Assembly (NCBI GenBank): GCA_009823505.1
Contig: VZQC01008830.1
Location: forward strand, 6,669-70,668
DNA from: Rhizomys pruinosus
Lineage: Eukaryota > Chordata > Mammalia > Rodentia > Spalacidae
Length of the DNA: 64,000 nt
Direction: 5' to 3'
The notes below the pieces were generated by a model that had not been told where the DNA came from, made no database searches, and saw only the letters and a program-made list of their open reading frames with translations. Of this stretch, positions 21,907-34,820 are shown one piece after another. Each line of letters starts with the position of its first letter. Position 1 is the stretch's first letter. The position numbers and the translations under genes are program-made.

Positions 21907-22056
21907 TTTTTTGGTCTTTTTGAGACAGGGTTTCCCTGTAGCCCTGGCTGGCCTGGTTCTCCCTCTGTAGACCAGGCTGGCCTTGAACTTACAGAGACCC
22001 GCCTGCCTCTGTCTCCCGAGTGCTAGGATTAAAGGCATGTGGCACCACACCTGGTG
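21907..22056 (-). mobile_element. B1 SINE
   Basis: Reverse B1, ttttgagacagggtttccct to gcaccacacctgg. Target duplication tatttatggctttt at about 21892-21906 and 22057-22071. Confidence 0.92.
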
Positions 22057-22072
22057 TATTTATGGCTTTTTT

Positions 22073-22493
22073 ATACCTACTAGGTTTGGGGAGACTTTCC
22101 CTCCCTCCTCTCTTTTCCACCACAAATAATTAACCCTCTCATTTTCATTTCAGATGTGTTCTTTCCCTACTGTTCACCCTTCAATTATTTGTGCCCTCTC
22201 ATGGATCCCTTTCTGGTTTCCTGGAATCTACATGCACATCTACATGCATACATACATGAAAGTTAGAAGGTAAGATCTCCTTATAAGACAGATTGTCATA
22301 TAGTTCAAACATAAGTTTCCATTTCACATCAATTTGACATCCAATGCTTCTAGTTACCAAGTATAAAAGTAGTTTTTCCTTTTTAAATAAGTAGCTTTTT
22401 CAAACAACTTGGTATGAACTTAATTTATCCATGCTCCATCTCTTATCATCTATTTATTACGGTCTTGATAAAAATGCTTCTCAGTGTATGTAT
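22073..22493. other. Unassigned, possibly old L1-derived sequence
   Basis: Pyrimidine-rich start (22090-22220), then AT-rich. It has the look of an old rodent L1 3' region in reverse, but I see no decisive match and no gene. Confidence 0.35.
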
Positions 22494-22507
22494 AAAAAGA
22501 AAAAGTG

Positions 22508-22670
22508 GCTGGGCATGGTGGTGTATACCTTTAATTCTAGCACTTGGGAGGCAGAGAGAGGTAGATCTCTGTGAGTCCAAGACCATCCTGGTCTACAGAA
22601 TGAGTTCCAGGACAGCCAGAGCTACAGGGAGACCTTGCCTCAAAAAGACAAAAAAAAAAAAAAAATAAAG
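22508..22670 (+). mobile_element. B1 SINE
   Basis: Forward B1, gctgggcatggtggtgtata to ctcaaaaagac plus an A-rich tail. Target duplication aaaagaaaaagtg at 22495-22507 and 22671-22683. Confidence 0.93.
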
Positions 22671-22886
22671 AAAAGAAAAAGTGAATAGTATTTTTTCTAG
22701 TGCTGTTCATTTCAAACTTAAAAGTTGTGCTCATACTTCACTGAACAAAGCTTATTTTCACATAAGAAAGCATTGTCAAAACATTAGCAAGATTTTAAAA
22801 AGAAGCAACAACTGTATTTTCTCCACTCTTCAAAATGAAAAACATAGGATAGGAGTGTCAGGAAACAAAGGTGAATAAATGAGACT

Positions 22887-23103
22887 ATAAAAATAATTTA
22901 TTATTTTTATTTTATGTGGACGAGTGTATTGCCTGCAGTTGCATAAGTGCACTTGTGTCATACAGTGCCCATAGAGGTCAGAAGAGGGCATCGGATCTCC
23001 TGGAACTGGAGTTATGGATGGTTGCTAGCTACCATGTGGGTTCTAGGAACTGAGCCCAGGTCTTCTGTAAGAGTAGCCAGTGCTCTTACCCACCAAGAGC
23101 CCC
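22887..23103 (-). mobile_element. B2/B3-type SINE
   Basis: Reverse B2/B3 family with an AT-rich tail, body gaggtcagaagagggcatcg ... ctgagcccaggtcttctgta ... agccagtgctcttaccca. Target duplication taaatgagact at 22876-22886 and 23104-23114. Confidence 0.92.
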
Positions 23104-23114
23104 TAAATGAGACT

Positions 23115-23827
23115 TTATGAAGGAGAAAAATAGTAGTCAGATTATTCCCAGTTCTAAGCTAATTGCTTTGCCTAATGTTTTGTACTTCAGAGTATCCTTT
23201 ATTATAAGCCTGAGAATCACTGTCCTGTTGTATTATATACATGCAAGTCTTTTAAATGCTGTGGAATACATGTTATTATCTAAGTATTATACTAAAAAGT
23301 GACAAGGTAGGATGTTCACAGTATGCCAACAATTGGGAAAAAATAACATTACACAATAACCAGTAGAGTAGGAAGCTAAAATATAAGTACATACATTCAC
23401 AGAAGAATAGAATATAATTTCTCAAATTATCAACAATGGATTACTCTCAGTTGTAGAAATAAAGATTATTATTTTGATGCTGGAGATGGAGGTCAGGCTC
23501 TTGTGCATACTAAGTAAGTGCTTTACTGGAGTTACACCTACAGTTGTGAAATGATCTCTATTTTTCTTTGTGTTTTTCTGTATTTTTAATGAATATACAT
23601 TTTTGCCACCAGGAAAAGAAAATTAGAGGATAATGTTCCTTTTTGTAAGTACTATGTAGTGGTATGATTGGTGACTGCTTAGAATATATGTTCACATCTT
23701 ACTTGCTAGAATCTATGAATTTGACCTTATTTAGAAAAGGAATCTTGGTAGAAGATTAAGGGTCTCATGAGCTTATTTTATATTCTCCTGCTTAGGCCTT
23801 AAATCCAATGACAAGTGTCTTTCTTTG
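23115..23827. other. Unique sequence with one ID-like SINE
   Basis: No gene recognised. A tRNA-like reverse ID/B4 fragment lies at about 23478-23540 (gatgctggagatggaggtca ... tttactggagttacacctac). Confidence 0.5.
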
Positions 23828-24050
23828 TTTAATTTTTTTTTTATTTTTTATGTGTATGAGTGTACTGTCTGCAAGTAGGTCTGTGCACCTGTGTCATGCA
23901 ATGCCGCGGAGGTCAGAAGAGGGCGTCTGAGTCCCCTGGAACTGGAGTTAAAGATGGCTCTTAGCTACCATTTGGGTGCTGGGGCTCAAACCCGGGTCCT
24001 CTCCAAGAGCAGTCAGCGCTCTTAGCTGATGAGCTATCTCTCCAGGCCCC
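23828..24050 (-). mobile_element. B2/B3-type SINE
   Basis: Reverse orientation: T-rich tail, tgtgtatgagtgtactgtct, gcaatgccgcggaggtcaga, ctcaaacccgggtcctctcc, ending gagctatctctccaggcccc. The pol III B-box region is well kept. Confidence 0.9.
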
Positions 24051-24270
24051 GACAACACAGACACCAAGGAGAAAGACTTGTGAGAAATGCAGAGCTAAGG
24101 AGATAAGCTAAGGAATACCACCAGAAGCCAAAGCTGAGAGAGTCAGACCTGGAGCCGCCATAGGAAGTGCAGCCTTGCTAGCTTCTTGCTTTGAATCACT
24201 GTCCACACAAAGAAACCTTTTCAAGGAATTTGAGTTTGTGGTAGTTTGTTACTACTGCTGTGAGAAACTC
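24051..24270 (+). mobile_element. MLT1-like MaLR LTR, 3' part
   Basis: The text from gacaccaaggagaaagactt through accaccagaagccaaagctg and aggaagtgcagccttgctag to agtttgtggtagtttgttac resembles the 3' half of MLT1-type LTRs as remembered. It ends at gagaaactcag, where the Elp2-like relic begins. Confidence 0.55.
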
Positions 24271-24476
24271 AGGTAAGGTGCTATCTTGCCTTTTCCATAG
24301 CGACCAGGTTGGATCTCTGGACACAGCCAGAAAGAACTTGTTGTTAGGTGAGAAGGCTGTCTGTGTGACAGTCACATTGTGGAAAACCAAGTTCTGCACT
24401 TGTTTCCAGGAAGTGGTGTTCCAAAACATGATGACTGCGTGTTCTTTCTTAGCTGCCTGCAGGACAGAGTTCAAAC
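24271..24476 (-). pseudogene. Elp2: Elp2-like exon relic (Elongator subunit 2, WD40 protein)
   Basis: Minus-strand translation includes [33 protein letters not shown] and TWSLWKRQD, very close to the part of Elp2 reading KKEHA...[15 protein letters not shown]...AFSPN.KF.LAVSRD.TWSLW. Elp2 is a WD-repeat scaffold of the Elongator complex, which modifies tRNA wobble uridines. Only about 68 codons match. Upstream of the match the sequence is not coding but reads as a pyrimidine-rich tract ending gtcctgcag, like a 3' splice site, so this looks like a genomic exon copy, not a processed copy. No other Elp2 exon was seen. A displaced real exon cannot be fully excluded, but changed residues (RDP for RDR) favour a relic. 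Confidence 0.65.
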
Positions 24477-24520
24477 ATTCCATTAATAGAAGGAGAAATA
24501 AAGCAAAAATTACAGATTAA

Positions 24521-27500
24521 ACAATGAATGTTGTTTCTGTGGGTATACTTTAATAGATCTATTTACATATCCCCTCAAAAAGCCTCCAAAACTCCTAGAA
24601 GCAATGAAGACTAATGTCTAGGAAGAGGTAGAGAAAAGTGGGATTAGAAAAGATGAGTTGTGGGGAACCATGCCTTAACTATAATGCTTGAACTTTTCAA
24701 AAGAAAGATCTGTGTGTAATGTTTGTAATTAGTAGTTTGACTGCAGGCTGGTTACTCAATGCACATGAGCCTCTGACTTGGGGGTTTTCTCTGGCTTTCC
24801 TCAGTGCTGGTTGACTATGTTCATCATCCTTAAAGGACCATGTTGTGCCCTGCCCCAAACTCTGTCCATTTCAAATTACTTTACCTCCTCCTTTCTACTC
24901 ATCTTTTCTTTGCTCTCATTTTGTGGACTTTCCTTTGGATCATTGGACTTGTAGTTGACTGCACTTATCATATGGTCCAGTCTAAGAACTTGTCCTCCAG
25001 TTTTATTTGACAATTAAACCTTTATACTTGACATATTCACAAAAGGGCCTTATTGCTTGCCTAGGCTCTCTGTATTTTCAAAGGAGACACAGTGACTTTC
25101 AGAAATCCTTTTAAATATCTGTAGTAACTTAAAGAAGCTACATGTGGACACCAATACCCAGACTATGTAAAAATCCATAATTATCCCATTAGGAGAGAAA
25201 GGGAAAGTCTTTAAAACAGCATGAGAAAAAGTCATTCCCAAGATCACTGAAGAGTCTTCTCAAATGATAAGATCTGAATATTTTACAGATATTTAGTTGT
25301 TTCTGTTTTCTGAGGAACTGGGGACTTGACAGCCTATTGTTCCAGCTCGTACCCCATGTCCTGCTGTTGTTCTCGTAATCTGCTGGTGCTGCTACTGCTG
25401 TTAACGGCTAGTTCTATCCTCAGGCCTTCGCTCCCACTCTTTTCTGTGCCTGGACAGAGGGTCTTGTCTCTCCTGGCTCTTCTTACTTGACACACTCCCT
25501 TGCACTTAATTGTTCTGACATATATGAACCATTTCCTGACTTGCATGTATGCCGTATTTTCCAGGCTGGTCCAGTTACTAGGCCTGGCTTCTTGTGTTTC
25601 TATAGGACCATGCTCTCCACAGGTAGGATCTCTTTGTTAAGATGGAGGCCTTTTCAAGTTCAGGTTCAGTCATAATAGTATTTTCACCAGACAAAAGAAA
25701 AGGAGATGAATAAACTAAACTCTCCTGTGAATGGAAAAAAATTTCTATGGCTGAATAATCTCTGCAAAGAAAGGTACAAGCAATCCAATGCCTTATAAAT
25801 CTTTTATTTTCTACCCATTGGATCTATATGCAAAATTCCATATGCAAAACTCATTTTCTCTTGCAAGGAATAAAAAGCCTGCAGAAGCTGATACTAAAAA
25901 GTTGAGCAGAGACCTCTCATATTTGAAGAAAGGCATGCTTTCAGTGATCATAATAAGAATGGAAATTATCTATGTAATGGTTCCTATAGTGCTATGTGAG
26001 CTGCTTGGAGGAGGCAAGATCTAGAGTCCCTGTACTCAGTGCAATGGTTGCTCCCTAGATTGTGGAATGAATAAGTATGCTCCTCATCACCCCATTGGGC
26101 TTTGTTAAAGAGCTGTGAAGACAGAAGCAGAAGTACTTTGATACTAGACCTGATGTTTGTCTGGATTAGTGTCCTGGAGCTCTTCAGACCATCTTATCAC
26201 TTATCTCAGAGGCACAAACACATGACAGGATTTTTAGCAGTGGAGAATGGGAAAAGCTGATAATGTTAGCTCTTTTTTCAGTCTAGAAAAAACTATCAAG
26301 GAGCTCCGTGCTGGGGTATGATAAGGCTACTACTACACACAATGGGAGAAATCAATGATAAGTTCTTATGGGTCAATAAACACAGTGGCACCAGAGGAGA
26401 GTTTGCTGAGAAACCAACCAATCACCTTTCATCCTAGTAGCTCTACAAAATAAGGCCCAGAATTTTAGAAACAATTGATGGAAGATGGTGTATGCAGACA
26501 TGTTCAAACTATTCTGTTCAGGCCAAAGGAAAGAGGCGCTGTTGTGAGTTACTGCCACCAGACAAGCACAAAAACCTGAAAGCAGCCTCATAGCTATAAG
26601 GTCCCACATGGAATGGGACAGGAGTATGCAGTTACTACTCTTGCAGTCCAGGGCCATGCCAAATTTTGTCTTACATATGAGTTTGAAGAAATTGTGTCTG
26701 GAGTAGGAATGCACTTTATAATAAGGAAGGGAAGAAAGAGTATCAAGAACTAGAATATTGATCACATAGGCCATTTCTCTGAAAGGCAGTGTTATCTGGA
26801 AGCTAGAAAAGCATAAAGGGAGAAACAAAGAGGATAGCAAGTTATCAGGGGTTTAAGTTAGCGCCCCAAGTGAGTTGTTGAGTAGAGCCGCAGTCTGCAT
26901 GCATTGGTGTGCTTCACTGGGCAGGAAGAATACTCATAAAGATACCATTCCCAACTTCCTAGCCCATGTTATATTAGTTAGGGGCTAAAAACCTAGTTAT
27001 CTTAGTTCAGGGCTAAAAACCAGAAAGAATTTAATGTTTCACATTTGGGAGTAGAATCCCACCAAATGCAATATTGTATTAAAGGGTGAATCTGCAGATG
27101 ATATATTTTTCATAAACCATAGTACAACACAATGCTGTTCAATTCAACAAATATAATCTGGACTGTATTTCATGAATGTAACACCCCCTAATTAGAATCC
27201 AGAGGATTGAGAGCTAAACATTATAGTCTATGCTCTCACTAAACATCTAGCATCTCTAGAAAATATGTGGAGAGGGACTAGAAAATATGGGTCACATTTC
27301 AGACATGAGCAACATAAGAAAAGTGACAGGAAATGACTCTGAAAAGACAGGTTGAGATGTCAGCCAGCACAGTGCAGTGTATAGAATATCTTGGAAGTGT
27401 AAAGAGATTGAGGTCACTGTATTTCTCTAAGTAGGGATTATGTGTGCCTGACTTACTCTGGTGTCATTACTAGTAAAACAGAAGGAACATTATTGATGGT

Positions 27501-29158
27501 CATATTAGAGATTTCTGTTGATTATGACATGATAACTGGGGGATTGATAGGGATGATGTTGAGGGGAAATAAATATTACAGTGAGTTTGCAGGCCAAGGT
27601 GAGGAGATAAATGGTATCATTCACAGAAAGAGGAATTATCTCTTGATAATTTGATTCAAAAGGGGAGAAGGGTTTTTGTTATTTGAATGCTGACTTTTCA
27701 GTGTTAAATATCTGAGTGAAGATAAATAAAACAATGGTAAATCATACTGTAATGTTGCTCATAGATCCTTTTGCTCTCTCTGTCCAAACATTTATTTCCT
27801 TCCACTTGCCCCAATTTGTGCAAGTTTTTTGTTAGCTTTGTGCAGAGAAGGATGATACTTGTTTAGTGTTACTATACCTTCTGGAAAATGAGGCCTTCTG
27901 AATTGCTACTAAGGAGAAGTGTACATAGATATTTCATATCTGCTCTTCTTAGCTTCTGCTACCAAGTTACATCCATGTAGAATTCCTGGACTAAGACTAG
28001 GCCTATCTACCCACACAAGTGGCAACACATCGTCTGCACACCTGGGATGATTGACAACCTGGGTTTTCTCTGTGGTCATATTTGCTTCAAAGGAAGCAGA
28101 GAACATATTTTAAGCCTGGCAGAGAAGCTTTAATATGGGTAGGGCCAGAGAAAAATGGCAGAGGTCGAGGAATTCTAAAATGAAAAGAAAAAATGAAATA
28201 AATTAGGGTGAAATGTTAGAAGAAAGGAAACAAAAAACATGAGTGGGATGGACTTAACCTTGGACAGGAGGCAAGCATTTTCCCCTATAGGATAATTGTG
28301 ACCAAAACTGGGGGAATGGACCACCCATGAAATATTGTAGGGCAGAAAAATTCTCATTATCACTATTGATGATGTCATTCTGAGACTTGACCTGTCCTTC
28401 CTTTCTCCTTTTCAGATTTCTATTCACAATTCTTTCATATGAGAGTTCAGACAGTTCCAGCACTTCCAAAATTAACACAAGACGATTAGTGAACAGGACT
28501 GAATTAGCAGGGCTTTCAAGAGTCAATTCTGTCACTCCTTCTTTAAAGGGAAAGTTCAGAGTTGAATCAGGATGCACAGTACTGTGGACTGGCAGTTTGT
28601 TTTCCCTTTTGGAGCTTCATTTTTTCCTGTTAATGCTCCCAGAGTGATAGCTCACCTGGCTATTAGCACATTACACTATGGATATTTACTCTAAGGAGTA
28701 AGCAATGATGCCCCTGTTTCTGCTATACATACAGTTCAGAGTTATAAGAATCATGATCCTACAGCTGCAAGAGAACTTGACCTAGGAACCATACAAAACT
28801 GACCATGTAAAGGAGAAATTATTTCATATTTTTAAAAGCATGCATCCAAGGCCGATTTGCTATCACCAGAGCTATTCTTTTCCTCTTCCTTATGGCTAAC
28901 CTAGTTTCTTCATCTGGCATTTGAAATGTCTCCTCTTGTTTTTCCTGTAAGAATATGAAATATAACTGTATAATGCCCAGTATGCATGAAGACTATTTAG
29001 CGTTCCACTTAATTTCAGATTCAAAATTTATTTTCTGCTTCCTACAAATGTTTCAGTTGGCTAATATATACTAGTTGCTGAGACTATATAACTTAGTTCA
29101 TAAATCAGTCTTGGTTTTCAAAGAATTCATGAACTGGAAAGCAGGGTAGGTAGAGGAA
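24521..29158. other. Mostly unrecognised single-copy sequence
   Basis: About 4.6 kb with no gene I recognise. The longest open frame (26373-26840, minus, 155 codons) is Leu/Phe/Ser-rich with no domain I know, and no splice or promoter context supports it. Others (24-107 codons, for example 28254-28577 minus) also look like chance. Old LTR internal sequence may lie at 25300-25700 and 26200-27700, unproven. Confidence 0.45.
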
Positions 29159-29187
29159 GGAGGATGGGAGGGAGGGATGGATGGAGG

Positions 29188-29235
<48 letters not shown>
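29159..29235. repeat. Purine microsatellite, (GGGA)n then (GA)n
   Basis: Impure ggatgggagggagggatgga tract followed by an (AG)n run at about 29190-29234. Confidence 0.95.
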
Positions 29236-29237
<2 letters not shown>

Positions 29238-31305
29238 TCCTGTTTCTTTCCAGGTGGTTCCACAGTTGTAGGTACCAAGGATAATGGAGAACAAAGAACT
29301 AGGAATGATTTTCCCTGGATCTATCTGGAAATCCTTTCCAGAGAAGGTAGCAGTTGACTTGGTTCATAAAGGATTCGACTCTCTCCATGATCTCTAGATA
29401 TTCCTGAACTCTTCTGTCTTCCTCATTAATTGTTCAACCACATTCACATTCTAAATCATCCTATCTTCAGGCATTACCATGTACTTTATTAATACTGCTC
29501 CCCATGCCTGGGGAGGGCCAGGGCTGCCTTCTGCAGCCTATCTTCTGGGGCTAGTGAATCTTCACAACTGCTCTGAGGCTTGTCTCTTGACATGTCTACT
29601 TTTCATTTCCTGAACTTCTGTCTGAAAATCCTGCACTCTAGAGCTAGGGGTTGTTCACTCCACCCACATCCTTTATTAGGGGTCAGTGACAGCTGAGACT
29701 ATATACATATAGATATATATATATATATATATATATATGGAAGGGACACCAGATTGAAGAGAAGAGGGCTGAAACCCAGCTCACAGACTTCTTAAGTCTT
29801 GTGTGTTAGCCTGGGATTGGAAGGCAAGTGCACCCTTCTCTAATTAACCTAGACATTATGGCCTAGTGGCAGCATTGTGGGAGGTTAGAAATGACTCCAG
29901 TTAAAGCACTCTCAAGTTGACATTGTGAAAATGTTTGGCGCTTCTATTTATGGCAGGATTGTATGTTGTATCAAATAAAGATTTAGGACATTTTCTAAAA
30001 TCTGCACTTCTGATAAATAAAATGGTTTTACTATTATGTCTATACAACTTAAGCGAGATTTGGCACATGGTTACATTAAAAAACTTATTCCTTGTTAACG
30101 AGATTAAAATACAAGATCTGTAGTTCAATTTGGTTTGGCAACCATAGTACCTGGGGGCTTTTCTCCAGACGCACCATCCTTTATGTTCATGGTCTGGTTG
30201 CCAAGGATTCTTGCTGTTGTCTTTTACCCTTTCCCTTTTCCCTCTACTGCTCATTTCTTTTCAATCTTGTAGGCTTTTAATTTTCTTATGGCAAATGGTT
30301 TAGCTATTAGGTTGATTTCAGCCAAGACCATTTAGTTTCTGCCCAGGAGACTAATCTTCATAACCAAACATGGTCTTTGTCCTAAATAGAAACAGCTCTC
30401 TCCCAGAGAGGAATGTTATAGCAAACTCAAGTAGCAAGCTTTCCTGTTTTTCAGGATAGTTATATAGGCAGTAATTGAGAGGAGGGAGGAGTGTATTCAT
30501 GAAAGAGGGCTGACCCACTATAATTACAGCAATCATCTCATCCTGCTTTTCTCAATGTACATAAAGTTATAATGTGCTATGGTCGATAGATAATGCTATT
30601 TACATATGTCTAACCTCTCAATTGGTCCATGGAGCTTAGAATATTAGGAATCAGAGAGATTATAAAATTTTTAACCCTTATTTTTCCCTTGATTTTCAAA
30701 TAGAGCAATTGAAGCAAAGGGAGGGGTTATGACCTGTGCAAGTCCCTTATTGTGGAGCTTATTTGTGTTAAAACTTGAATTTCTGCTGGACTGACTGTGC
30801 CCTCTCTTGTTCTTGACTCTTAGGACATGCAAATTACATGTCAAAAGTTGTACTTTTCATTGCACAGCTTCTTTTATCCTTAGATGTGATTTGAATGGGT
30901 GATTAATAGCATATACCACTTACCAGTTTGACACTCTCCCTGAAAGAAGCTTAATGGAAATGCTCTCTGCAAGGCCCTTGTTCAGGTATATGTTGGACCT
31001 CTGGGTGACAGGAATAGGAAATTGGCATTCTGCACTCTATTCTGGTCCTGCCCAGGAACTGGACTTATCCATGATGATGCCCTTATAAAACCAACACCCA
31101 GTGCCTTTATGCCATTATTCTCCCTGTAACAAAGAGTAAATATTCTGTGGGATGAAATTCATATGTCTTCTCACCAGAAAATTAGGGCAAAGGATTGAAA
31201 GACAAGAAGAATGTCTTGCCAGAATGAAAGGGTAAGGACATTGGTATGGTTCTCTCTCGTCTGATTTCCTTGGAGCCACATGCAGTGGCAGGTCTGGGGA
31301 GAGTG
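29236..31305. other. Unrecognised sequence with a (TA)n tract
   Basis: No gene recognised in about 2 kb. A (TA)n microsatellite occupies about 29701-29738. The longest frame (29901-30254, minus, 117 codons) has no recognisable motif. Confidence 0.5.
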
Positions 31306-31685
31306 TTTCTGCATTAGTTATTTTCCTGTTGCTGTGATCCAACACCATGGCCCAAAGTGACTTATGGAAGAGTTTATCTTGGCTTATGGTTTTGAGGGAT
31401 AAGAGTCCATCATGGAAGCAAGGCATAACAACAAATGGCAGGCATAGCAGTGTGGGCTGGAGGCTGAGATATCACATCCTCAACTGCGAACTTGAAGCAG
31501 AGAGAGCAGACTGGAAGTGGGATGGAGTTTAGAACTTACAAAGCCCATCCCCAGTGACAGACTTTCTCTAACAAGGCCACACCTCTTAAAGATGTCACCA
31601 CCTCTCCCAACAGCACCAACTGGGGATAGAAGGTTCAAATATGCGAGCCTGTGGGAAGCCTTTCTTTCAAGCCTCCACATTTCCT
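31306..31685 (-). mobile_element. Old MT/ORR1-like MaLR LTR
   Basis: The plus strand reads ttttcctgttgctgtgatcc, caacaccatggcccaaagtg, ... tctaacaaggccacacctct, tcccaacagcaccaact, the reverse complement of an MT/ORR1-type LTR. It is diverged and its ends are imprecise. Confidence 0.7.
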
Positions 31686-32089
31686 TTTGCCTATTTTTCT
31701 TTTGCTAAATTTGCTGCCTCAGTAGATGTTGAATGCTATTTTCTGACCTTTGTCAATTAAATTGTACTGCTAAAGGGAGCTCTTCGACTCACGTTGCAGC
31801 AAATCTTAACTTCTTTTGCTAAAATTTGGCAATTTTGAACTTTGTTTTGAACTTCCCCCTGCTGGTGAGAGTAATTGGCATGTATTCTGCTCAGAAGCTG
31901 AGCAATTGGAAAGAAGGGAATTAGAGTCTCATGGTAATAAAATGCCTTCCCTTACTCCTAGTTAATGATTTTTCCCCTTAAGCACACAGAGAGAAATGAA
32001 TATTTCTTCCATTAGCTATTAAATTCTGATCATTAACTGGCTGTGGTTAAGAAGGAATCCAAATTCTCTTGAACAATATATATATATAT

Positions 32090-32121
<32 letters not shown>

Positions 32122-33716
32122 TTCACAAATACAAAAGCAATAATCTGTAGATTGACACTGTCTTGTGTTCATTCTTTGGTATTTATGACAAATTACCATG
32201 GCTGCTGGGATTATAATGAAGTAGAAGGATGGAATAGTACAGTCTGCTTCTGGCTAATGCTTTCTATGTTTTGTTTGGGGCTTTTTATTGGTTATGAGAC
32301 ATGTAATTAGATAACTATCCCTGTTAGGCTCATGCCCCAAATAAGAGTTGAGAGTCCCTGCATGAACTCTTGGTACAAAGCAAGCATGTACACTCAGTAA
32401 CTGCAATGAATAAACAAGAATCAGCGGAGTATATTTCTTCAGCACCTATACTTTGCAAAATGTGTTTTGGCTTCTCAGAGAAATTTTCTACTTTTTTTTG
32501 TATTTTAAGTGACTTTCTTGTTTTTGAAGATGATAAATACATAGCTTCCAGATACACTGGATTTTAATATGCTAGCTGTGATTTCTAGGGCTTGAATTAA
32601 GGGAGAAAACAATGAGAAATTAAAGGCCATTCTCAGAAAATATTTTCTACTTTTTTGCAAATCCTTTTCACAAGTTCAACTCTGCAGTACACATCCATAA
32701 TTTATAAAAGCTCCTTTGATGAGGAATGATGTGGAACAACACACTGAAAATGCAGCATACTTTATAAATGTTAAATATGTAACTCATGCCTCTTTGTGAT
32801 CTACAGATGCAGATATTCTATCTTTCCTGTATGCCGTATTCACATATTTTACCTGCTTTCAAAATGCTATTCAATTCTGATAAATAGGCAGAGATGACTC
32901 AGAAACAGTTTCCTGCCTTCAACCTACTTATAATTTGGTAGGGAAAACAAATCATGGACACAAGCAATGTTGATGGGGGACATGAATGGAGGCATCAGCT
33001 TGGACTCTGCTTATAATGGCATGACTTTGAACTTGATACATATGAGTTCAGTCAACTGTAAGCTAGCCCTAATATGAAATTAAAATTGTGACTCTAGGAT
33101 TCCATGTATATGTCATGAAAACATAATTCATGGGTTGAGACATGGGGGGGGGGAGCTGGGTTTGGTTGGGAACCATTGTTTGAGATGTACAGATGTTTGA
33201 AAAATAAACAAATAAAAAAGAAAAAAAAGAAAATATGTCACAGGACCAGTATTTTTCCTGTTATTCCTGTACTGAAATTTTCTTAGCATTTACTGGGAAG
33301 GTGAGTGTATGTGCTCAGTTGTTTTCTTGAGTGACTTAATGGGTAGAAAATGTGCTAATGAAATCAGAGTAATGAAAGCTTATTTCAGATTTTAATATCA
33401 GTAAAGAGTTAATGGAGGAGATACCGTGTTTGAAAGAGGTAAGAGGTAAGAATTTTCATACAAGGGAAGCTGTGTTGCACAATGGAAAGAATTTGGGACT
33501 TGTAGACAAAAAATTGGTGTTAAGATCCAAGTGGCAGATCTTCTAGGTGCATCACTTTCATTCTTTTATATAAAAGAAGCAAAGCTTTGAGAATTTTTAT
33601 ATAAAAATAAAGAATGAGAGGATGATAGAAATCACTTGACAGATTCGCTATGGAAATAGATACACTGGTACAGAGGATGGGAAAACATCTGCTACAGTGA
33701 TCCAAAATATGACTCA
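31686..33716. other. Unrecognised sequence with an (AT)n tract
   Basis: No gene recognised. (AT)n microsatellite at about 32077-32121. A run of nine G at about 33144 and an A-rich stretch near 33200-33235 could mark an unrecognised retrocopy tail. Confidence 0.5.
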
Positions 33717-33866
33717 AACCAGGCACACGCCTTTAATCCCAGCACTCCAGAGGCAGAGGAAGAGGCAGGCAGATCTCTGTGAGTTCAAGGCCAGCCTGGT
33801 CTACAGAGCAAATTCCAGTACAGCTGAGGCTACAGGGAGACTCTGTCTCAAAAAGACCAAAAAAAT
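33717..33866 (+). mobile_element. B1 SINE, 5'-truncated
   Basis: Forward B1 from aggcacacgcctttaatccc to ctctgtctcaaaaagacc. It lacks about the first 15 bases. Near-duplicate flanks atgactcaa and atgagtcaa suggest the target duplication. Confidence 0.88.
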
Positions 33867-34337
33867 GAGTCAATAGGTAGGAATAAGAAAGAATTGAAGG
33901 AGCAGAGAGGTGGAAGATGAATTGCCTGCATATCTGCAGACTGGTGAAAGTATTTCATTGACATGGGGTAGATGCCAAATATTAGATTCAAGCGGTATAG
34001 AAACACAAAAGACATGATTAAGAATGTGGAGTAATATAGCTCTGTTCTCTATATTGACTTCATAGAGGGAAAAAATTACTAGTACAAATACAGTACACTC
34101 CCGCATCCAAAGCCTGTGTGACTTGCTCCACACCTAAAGTTCATATTTATCATTCTTTCTTATGAAGGAAGCTTTGACTATATTATTCACACTAAAGTCA
34201 TTAATAGTATATATTGCTTTTGAAAGAAGTATTGATCAGATTAGCATTTATATTCCTTCATCAGCCTCAGAGGTGAATGCTCATAATGCCATGCCATTTC
34301 ACATTTCACATTCTTATGATATTAGGGAAAATAACAA

Positions 34338-34482
34338 GCTGGGTGTGGTGGCACATGCCTTTAGTCTCAGCACTTGCAAGGCAAAGACAGGAAGATCTCT
34401 ATGAGATTGTGGTCAGACTTGTCTACATAGTGACTTCCATGCCAATTGAGGTTCCAGACAGATCCTGTCTTAAAACAACAAC
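34338..34482 (+). mobile_element. B1 SINE, diverged
   Basis: Forward: gctgggtgtggtggcacatg, cctttagtctcagcacttg ... ccagacagatcctgtcttaa, then (AAC)n-like tail. Confidence 0.85.
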
Positions 34483-34627
34483 AATAAGAAAATATTGGCA
34501 ACAAAATATAATGGAATTAAGATGCAACTTTCAATAGTTACCTCAACCAAAGATATCAGATATGGGATTGGAAGGGGCTTGACCAGGGTTAACTCCTAGA
34601 TTTGTGGGTTAGGAGAAGAATGATGCT

Positions 34628-34765
34628 AGGCCTGGTGTGGTGGTGCTCGCCTTTGATACTAGCACTTGGGAGGCAGAGGCAGGTGGATCTTTGTGTGTTC
34701 AAGGCCAGCCTGGTCTACATAGTGAGTTCCAGGACAGCCACAGCTACAGGGAGACCCTGTCCCAA

Positions 34766-34768
<3 letters not shown>
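34628..34768 (+). mobile_element. B1 SINE
   Basis: Forward B1 from ggcctggtgtggtggtgctc to gagaccctgtcccaaag. Its tail has become a (GA)n microsatellite. Confidence 0.9.

Positions 34769-34816
<48 letters not shown>
34769..34816. repeat. (GA)n microsatellite
   Basis: Pure GA repeat of about 48 bases at the 3' end of the B1 SINE, a usual birthplace for such repeats. Confidence 0.95.

Positions 34817-34820
<4 letters not shown>

Noticed and set aside
26373..26840. 155-codon minus-strand open frame
   Set aside because: No recognisable domain, no promoter, splice or poly(A) context, and a hydrophobic composition typical of the complement of purine-rich sequence. Treated as chance.
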